Positions 59,726 through 64,000 of a stretch of 64,000 bases of DNA are shown piece by piece. Each line of letters begins with the position of its first letter. The stretch's first letter is position 1. The notes under the pieces are model-generated. The model did no database searches. It was not told where the DNA came from and saw only the letters and a list, made by a program, of their open reading frames with translations. The DNA comes from Alkalinema pantanalense (GTDB lineage: Bacteria; Cyanobacteriota; Cyanobacteriia; Leptolyngbyales; Leptolyngbyaceae): assembly GCF_050753345.1 (NCBI RefSeq), contig NZ_JBLZFX010000005.1, positions 79,158 to 143,157 on the forward strand, written 5' to 3'. The position numbers were made by a program, and so were the translations under genes.

Positions 59726-60415
59726 CTACAACCCTTTGGATAACAACGTTAAAGTTTGGCTTTCTACTAAAATCATGATGCCTAAACCGATCAACACGAT
59801 CGGTAAAAGCAGATGCCCATAGCGCGCCAGGACTTTTACGATAACTGGGTGGCGGGTTAGGACATAGGCGATCGCGCACCAGATGCCGACCAGTCCAAAA
59901 AAGACGACCAAAATTAAACCGACCGTCGCCACAGGTTGATTGGCAAACAGAGGCAGATAAATACCCAAATTGTCGCCCCCATTGGCGACGGTAATGGCCG
60001 CAACTTGGCCGATCGGTGAGCTCAACAAAGCCGCTATTTTGCGAGAATTTTGCTGGGAACGATCGGGCAGGGTGGTAACGTTCACTTGCTGAACCGTTGA
60101 TTCGGGTTCTTGATGCAACAGTTGGTTCAGGCCAATGGCGATCGGGAGTAACCCCAACAAGCCTAACCAAGGCCGAGGCAAAATTAACCCTCCCAATATC
60201 CCTGGCAAACTAGCTAAAACTAGGATAGAAAATCCTAGATATTGACCCATCACAATATCGCAAATACGTAGGCGAATACGCGGCGGGGAACTAACTCGAT
60301 TAGATTGACTAAAATGAACTTGGCTAAACAGAATAGTCAACAGAATGAGATCATCAAGGTTAGTGGCAACAAACGCAGTCGTCCCCGTCGAAATTGCTTG
60401 CAATATCCAATGCAT
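59726..60415 (-). CDS. CadD-like cadmium resistance/LysE-superfamily transporter
   Basis: The 229-residue membrane protein has about six hydrophobic segments. TNLDDLILLTILFSQ near the N-terminus and ITVANGGDNLGIYLPLF in the middle are the paired D-containing motifs of the CadD family (LysE superfamily). The second half is separated by a polar loop (about 118-140). CadD members export cadmium or other cations; substrate here is not determined. It starts 2 bp after the stop of the 360-residue hypothetical gene, so both form an operon. A decayed copy of this gene pair lies at 49677-50250. Confidence 0.85.
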   Translation of the reverse strand: MHWILQAISTGTTAFVATNLDDLILLTILFSQVHFSQSNRVSSPPRIRLRICDIVMGQYLGFSILVLASLPGILGGLILPRPWLGLLGLLPIAIGLNQLLHQEPESTVQQVNVTTLPDRSQQNSRKIAALLSSPIGQVAAITVANGGDNLGIYLPLFANQPVATVGLILVVFFGLVGIWCAIAYVLTRHPVIVKVLARYGHLLLPIVLIGLGIMILVESQTLTLLSKGL

Positions 60416-60417
60416 TG

Positions 60418-61500
60418 CTAAAATGAGTCTGCTGTAGCAGATGAAATCGATCGATCGAGTAACTCAGAGTCAACTTTGTCGAAATTGTGAATGACTGAAT
60501 CATCCTTTGCTAAATCATTCATTACCGCATCACTAGATACATGATGATGAGTACTTTGATTCATTAAATGACCTGAAGATTGCGCCAAAGGAACCACCGT
60601 CTCAGACGGTATAGCTGCACCTAGCGCCGCCTCTAAGCAATCATGATCAGAGCGATCGCTCAATCGTTCCGACGGAGATATATGCTCTACTGCACTGTTC
60701 GCCACTGCTTTTAACTTATTACAAAATTCAGGACTGACATCCGTTGGGACAAATTGATGAATTGCTATATCTAATTCGGCATTAAGGTCAGGCAGCACAA
60801 CTCCATCTGTCAAAGAAGTTAATGCTGTAGGTTGAGTAACCGTCTCATCAACCGCTTGAGTTCCATCAACCGCTTGAGTCAATAAAACAGCCTCTCCTTT
60901 AGAGCACTGGGTCTCTGAAAGTCTGTCATCTGAGAGCTTGGCATCTGAGAGCTTATTAGACAACTCATCGGACAACGTATCAGGCAAATCAGCAGATAAA
61001 CCAGCAGACAACTCATCAGATAACTGCTGGACAGAAAGCGCAAGCTGATGCGATCGAGGTTTCAATTGCTCACCATTGCGATCTAAAGCCTGTCGAGCAA
61101 GGTTCATCCAGGCAGAATCATCGGGTTGCAGCCTTCTGGGTAGACCTTTTCGCTGTTCCACTGAAAGTAACTTTCGAGGAAACCGATCGCCCACGAGGCG
61201 TTCAAACTCCCGTGAAAAATGTGGAGTTGGTTGCCGCCGCCGCCGCCAGATTTTCAGAATTTCATCCACCGAAATCGCCTTATAGCGGCCTTGATACAAT
61301 GCTTCAACCACTGCTAAACGAATCCACTGGGGAGAATAGTGAGCTTGCCAATCCGCCAACAAATCCTGAACCGAGCGACTCCCGAGGTCGAAGCTATAGT
61401 GCTTCAACAAAGACTCGGCATGGGTGATCGGATTAGAATCCGCCCCTAGCAGAGGATAACGAATGCGTGTCGAATAGGAAACTTGCTCATAGTTTGCCAT
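60418..61500 (-). CDS. Cyanobacterial hypothetical protein with LSDE-type repeats
   Basis: The 360-residue protein has a folded N-terminal domain (about 1-115). Its text LLADWQAHYSPQWIRLAVVE and ALYQGRYKAISVDEILKIWR, then HFSREFERLVGDRF, is the kind of segment I recall from cyanobacterial hypothetical proteins, probably a helical DNA- or protein-binding domain. From about 165 to 205 it has low-complexity repeats of the type LSDELS, LSNKLSDAK, LSDDRLSE. The rest is acidic and disordered, ending in DSELLDRSISSATADSF. No membrane segment. It precedes cadD by 2 bp. Function unknown. Confidence 0.65.
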   Translation of the reverse strand: MANYEQVSYSTRIRYPLLGADSNPITHAESLLKHYSFDLGSRSVQDLLADWQAHYSPQWIRLAVVEALYQGRYKAISVDEILKIWRRRRQPTPHFSREFERLVGDRFPRKLLSVEQRKGLPRRLQPDDSAWMNLARQALDRNGEQLKPRSHQLALSVQQLSDELSAGLSADLPDTLSDELSNKLSDAKLSDDRLSETQCSKGEAVLLTQAVDGTQAVDETVTQPTALTSLTDGVVLPDLNAELDIAIHQFVPTDVSPEFCNKLKAVANSAVEHISPSERLSDRSDHDCLEAALGAAIPSETVVPLAQSSGHLMNQSTHHHVSSDAVMNDLAKDDSVIHNFDKVDSELLDRSISSATADSF

Positions 61501-62609
61501 GGTGGTGGTTGCTCAGCTTCACTGATCTGGAGTACCCTTAATCTTTGAGTTTAGTCAATTTTTTCCTAACGATCACCCCTAATCAATCTATTTTGCTGAA
61601 ATAATGCAAATCGCGAAGAACCTAGTACCAAATTCATGGGTGATTGCAACACATAACGATTCTCCTTATATCTTGAAGCATTGGAAATTTACAACGCACA
61701 ATTAGGCGATCGCTAGCCATCCACTGCCTTGAGTCAGCATTCGCCCGCCAGTCCTTCCGGCAGAGCATCCAGATATTGCACATCCAGATATTGCCCGTAT
61801 GCAGAAGAGTTTGGAGAGTTTGCGGGGATGGATGGGGCACATAGATGGGATCTATGGGGGGTAGTCGCTAATCTAGTGGTTGCTAATCTATTCATCTCGA
61901 TTCATCATTGCGATAGAGTGGATCCTTCTGATTCCTCTTTTCAGAGGAGAATTTGGGAAAAGTGTTTTAATTTAGACCACTACCATCAACGATCTCTCTT
62001 TTACACCTGTTTACTCCGGTTCCCCCTTTAGTTGGCATGACCTCTCCAGAAGCGCTAGAGGCATTATGGGGGGCAGGGGATAAATCTTGCAGAAAACCCG
62101 ATCGCCCCTGAGCAATCGAGTCTCGCGGGCAACCTAGGGGGGATCTCCGCTACCATCAGGATGCAACCTCCCACCCCGTGGGCACCTTAAACCCAAACCA
62201 CAACGATTTGACACGGATTGTAACATTCGATCGGGCTACCCTATTTGTCCTGCAAAGAGGGTAGCTTTAATTTTGGGGGTTTCTTCCTACCTCAACATTT
62301 AATCAATCTGTGGAGTAGGTGCGATCGATCTGTTTCCCCGAAGGTTGTGGATCCCTCCGCCCTCCTTATTAAGGAAGGAACTGGAGAAAGAAGGATAAAA
62401 TTTGATTAATCAGGATATTATTTCTATATTTTGCTCAAATTGACTCGTATCCTCCTTTTTAAGGGGTATTTAGCGGGATTAGACGGTTTGCAAGTAAAAA
62501 TATGACTGTTTAGACAACAACCTTGGTTACAGCTATAACAATGCTGAAATATGATGTGAAAGCACTGTAATTTTTGATTGTGAGTTCTTCTCTCCCAGGA
62601 GAATCGATA
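61501..62609. other. 1.1-kb gene-poor region with an orphan hairpin
   Basis: No credible gene. Frames at 61634-61840 (minus) and 61729-62031 (plus) lack domains and ribosome binding sites. One strong hairpin lies at 62235-62265, listed separately. At 62351-62392 is a palindromic repeat (CCTCCTTATTAAGGAAGGAA) related to 4286-4320. The last 100 bp must carry the lipoprotein promoter. Confidence 0.45.
62235..62275 (+). terminator. Orphan hairpin with T-rich tail, possible small-RNA terminator
   Basis: GCTACCCT (62235-62242) pairs with AGGGTAGC (62258-62265), and inside TTTG pairs with CAAA around a 5-nt loop. TTTAATTTT follows. It looks like an intrinsic terminator, yet no plus-strand gene ends before it, so it may close an unannotated transcript. 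Confidence 0.5.
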
Positions 62610-63329
62610 ATGACTACCCAATTATCTGTAATCCGATTCCTAAATTTTGCAGTAACTGGTTGCCTCTTGGGGATGGGTAGTATAGGCTGCCAAGCCTTTC
62701 GTCACAATACAGCCACGTCCATGCCCGATTCGCTAGAGTCTTTTACACGATCTACATATAAGTTAGAAGAACAAGCTTGGGCAGTCATGAGTTGGGAAGA
62801 AAAAGTTGAATATAATCTGACAGAAATAATTCCTCAACAACCTGCGTTGAAAATTTTGCTCAGTCAAACCCATCAATTTAGACAAATGGGCAAGGCTTGT
62901 GACTTTCAGCGCTCGATCGAACCTCATGGTTTATTTGATTTTTGGGGGCCTTACCCAATAACTCAGCATGATTCTTTAATCGTTGCAAAGTGTAGCTTTA
63001 ATATGACTTGGTTGACCCCTAATACTGTTGTTTTTCATTACAACGATCGGGATGGAATTAATCCCATTCCGTTACAACTCGATCAACCTGAGCCAGGAAA
63101 TTTGTCCCATGCGACTCATTATTTTCGCAATTGGCCTCAATTTGACCCACAGACTCGTGAGCTAAGTTTTGAAATTCCTTGTAACTATCGACTCTTTGTA
63201 AAAGCAAAACTAAAACCACGAAAATATACATATCGTTTTGCAAATGGCAAACTGGTATTACAAAAAGCCCTATGGGATCAACGGCCCAACTGTGAAGCCC
63301 CCCCTCAATGGACACAAATCTACCCGTAA
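62610..63329 (+). CDS. Lipoprotein of unknown function, paralogue 1
   Basis: From ATG 62610 (AGGAG site 9-13 nt upstream) the protein has 239 residues. It has a lipoprotein signal: MTTQLSVIRFLNFAVTG, then LLGMGSIGC with Cys as the likely lipidated residue. The mature part contains FRQMGKACDFQRS, DFWGPYPITQHDSLIVAKC, TVVFHYNDRDGINPIPLQLD and a basic C-terminal strand region ending in NCEAPPQWTQIYP. Four Cys after the lipobox could pair. I do not recognise the family. The next gene, 18 bp downstream, is a paralogue with the same signal peptide. Confidence 0.65.
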   Translation: MTTQLSVIRFLNFAVTGCLLGMGSIGCQAFRHNTATSMPDSLESFTRSTYKLEEQAWAVMSWEEKVEYNLTEIIPQQPALKILLSQTHQFRQMGKACDFQRSIEPHGLFDFWGPYPITQHDSLIVAKCSFNMTWLTPNTVVFHYNDRDGINPIPLQLDQPEPGNLSHATHYFRNWPQFDPQTRELSFEIPCNYRLFVKAKLKPRKYTYRFANGKLVLQKALWDQRPNCEAPPQWTQIYP

Positions 63330-63347
63330 ATATCAGAGGAATTGATG

Positions 63348-63917
63348 ATGACTACCCAATTATCTGTAATCCGCTTCATGAGTTGTGGGATCACTATTTT
63401 GCTTTTGGGAATGGGCAGTACCGCTTGCCAAGCCTTTCCAAAAAATGCAGCCACCCCCGCTTTGCCAACGCCTTATACACCCTCTGAATACAAGAAACCA
63501 CCTTTAACAGAAGAAGAAAAAGCATGGGCAGCAATGCCCTATGAAGATCAAGTTGAATTCATGATTAAACAATACCCTGAACTCAAGTTTCTATTATCAG
63601 AAAAGCATAAATTCCGTCAAATGGGGACGGCTTGCAACTTATCGCCTCGCACCCCTCAAGAAAAGGCAATTCCAAAAGGCTTGTATCATTTTATGGGGCC
63701 CTACAAAGTCACATCTAAGGATCTCTTGTTGATTGGAGAATGTGGCTTTAACACAACCTATGTCACTCGCAATGTGGTTGTTTTTCATTACAACACTCAA
63801 ACAGGCGTTAATCCGATCCCGCTTCAACTCATTCAGCCAACGCCCACTGACCCGAATGCAAGTGCCCACTATTTTCGTGAGAAACCCTCTGCATTTAATA
63901 GAGTTGTTGGGAAATAA
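63348..63917 (+). CDS. Lipoprotein paralogue 2, shortened at the C-terminus
   Basis: The 189-residue product (ATG 63348, with ATG 63345 as an option; GAGGA site just before) repeats the first paralogue: MTTQLSVIRFMSCGITILLL, lipobox GSTAC, FRQMGTACNLSPR, YHFMGPYKVTSKDLLLIGEC, VVVFHYNTQTGVNPIPLQL. After HYFREKPSAFN it ends at VVGK followed by TAA. In the same frame past the stop comes NQLWDRVCPDC, which resembles KALWDQRPNCEAP near the end of paralogue 1. So about 40 codons appear deleted and an in-frame stop added. It could still make a secreted protein, or it may be decaying. Confidence 0.6.
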   Translation: MTTQLSVIRFMSCGITILLLGMGSTACQAFPKNAATPALPTPYTPSEYKKPPLTEEEKAWAAMPYEDQVEFMIKQYPELKFLLSEKHKFRQMGTACNLSPRTPQEKAIPKGLYHFMGPYKVTSKDLLLIGECGFNTTYVTRNVVVFHYNTQTGVNPIPLQLIQPTPTDPNASAHYFREKPSAFNRVVGK

Positions 63918-64000
63918 AACCAGCTCTGGGACAGGGTTTGCCCTGACTGTTATCTAACTTATGCTGCATCTAAGTAGAAGTTCCACAAGCCTGCTGCGTT

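Noticed and set aside
61634..62031. Overlapping frames in the gene-poor region (minus 61634-61840, plus 61729-62031)
   Set aside because: Composition is biased by short repeats (ATATCTGGATG doubled) and neither has homology I can recognise. A very old gene remnant cannot be excluded.

Overview
This 64 kb window comes from a cyanobacterial chromosome. The octamer GCGATCGC (HIP1) and its GATCG-rich relatives recur throughout. The gene content is also cyanobacterial: plastid-type GAPDH, a lumenal TLP40/CYP38-like cyclophilin, the DUF2499/DUF3593 (Ycf49-like) pair, an FHA-fused class A PBP, and many hybrid two-component proteins. The genus cannot be fixed from the sequence alone. I see no tRNA, rRNA, CRISPR array, complete insertion sequence or prophage.

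Layout. (1) 0-6.1 kb: the end of nurA, an overlooked 50-residue protein gene on the minus strand, and an NAD biosynthesis operon pncB-nadD-nrtR-nadE behind a near-consensus sigma-70 promoter. (2) 6.2-9.7 kb: an LprI-like secreted protein and a TPR-CHAT caspase-like protein. (3) 10.4-22.4 kb: a signalling island with a PAS histidine kinase, two kinases with N-terminal receivers, a 1303-residue PAS/GAF hybrid kinase, an OmpR-type regulator with a second receiver-like domain lacking its aspartate, a small secreted peptide, a cupin and a LuxR-type regulator. (4) 22.5-49.4 kb: mostly housekeeping genes (LMW phosphatase, YbaB, murB, murC, gap2, thiL, cyclophilin, efp-accB, thyX, ExbB/ExbD, FHA-PBP, tsaB, csaB, a subtilase, rpe). 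(5) 49.6-61.5 kb: an accessory block built on a Nit1C-type nitrilase cluster. (6) 61.5-64 kb: a gene-poor stretch and two paralogous lipoproteins, the second shortened.

The accessory block is the most interesting part. It holds the flavoprotein, Sll0783-type protein, nitrilase, radical SAM, GNAT, AIR-synthase-like, glycosyltransferase and MSMEG_0570-type genes of Nit1C. An NTF2-like (DUF1348) gene is embedded with stop/start overlaps, and a GAF-LuxR regulator gene lies upstream. Two canonical NtcA-activated promoter layouts (GTA-N8-TAC, then N22 or N23, then TAN3T) precede the flavoprotein and Sll0783-type genes. A third GTA-N8-TAC box precedes the GAF-LuxR gene. A REP-like palindrome with an apparent 11-bp target duplication sits in the first leader. 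The block is bracketed by a decayed copy (49.7-50.2 kb) and an intact copy (59.7-61.5 kb) of the same gene pair (a cyanobacterial hypothetical gene plus cadD-like). A 108-bp repeat found 30 kb away beside thiL lies at its downstream edge. This points to nitrogen-controlled nitrile or cyanide-type metabolism in a region shaped by duplication and repeat movement.
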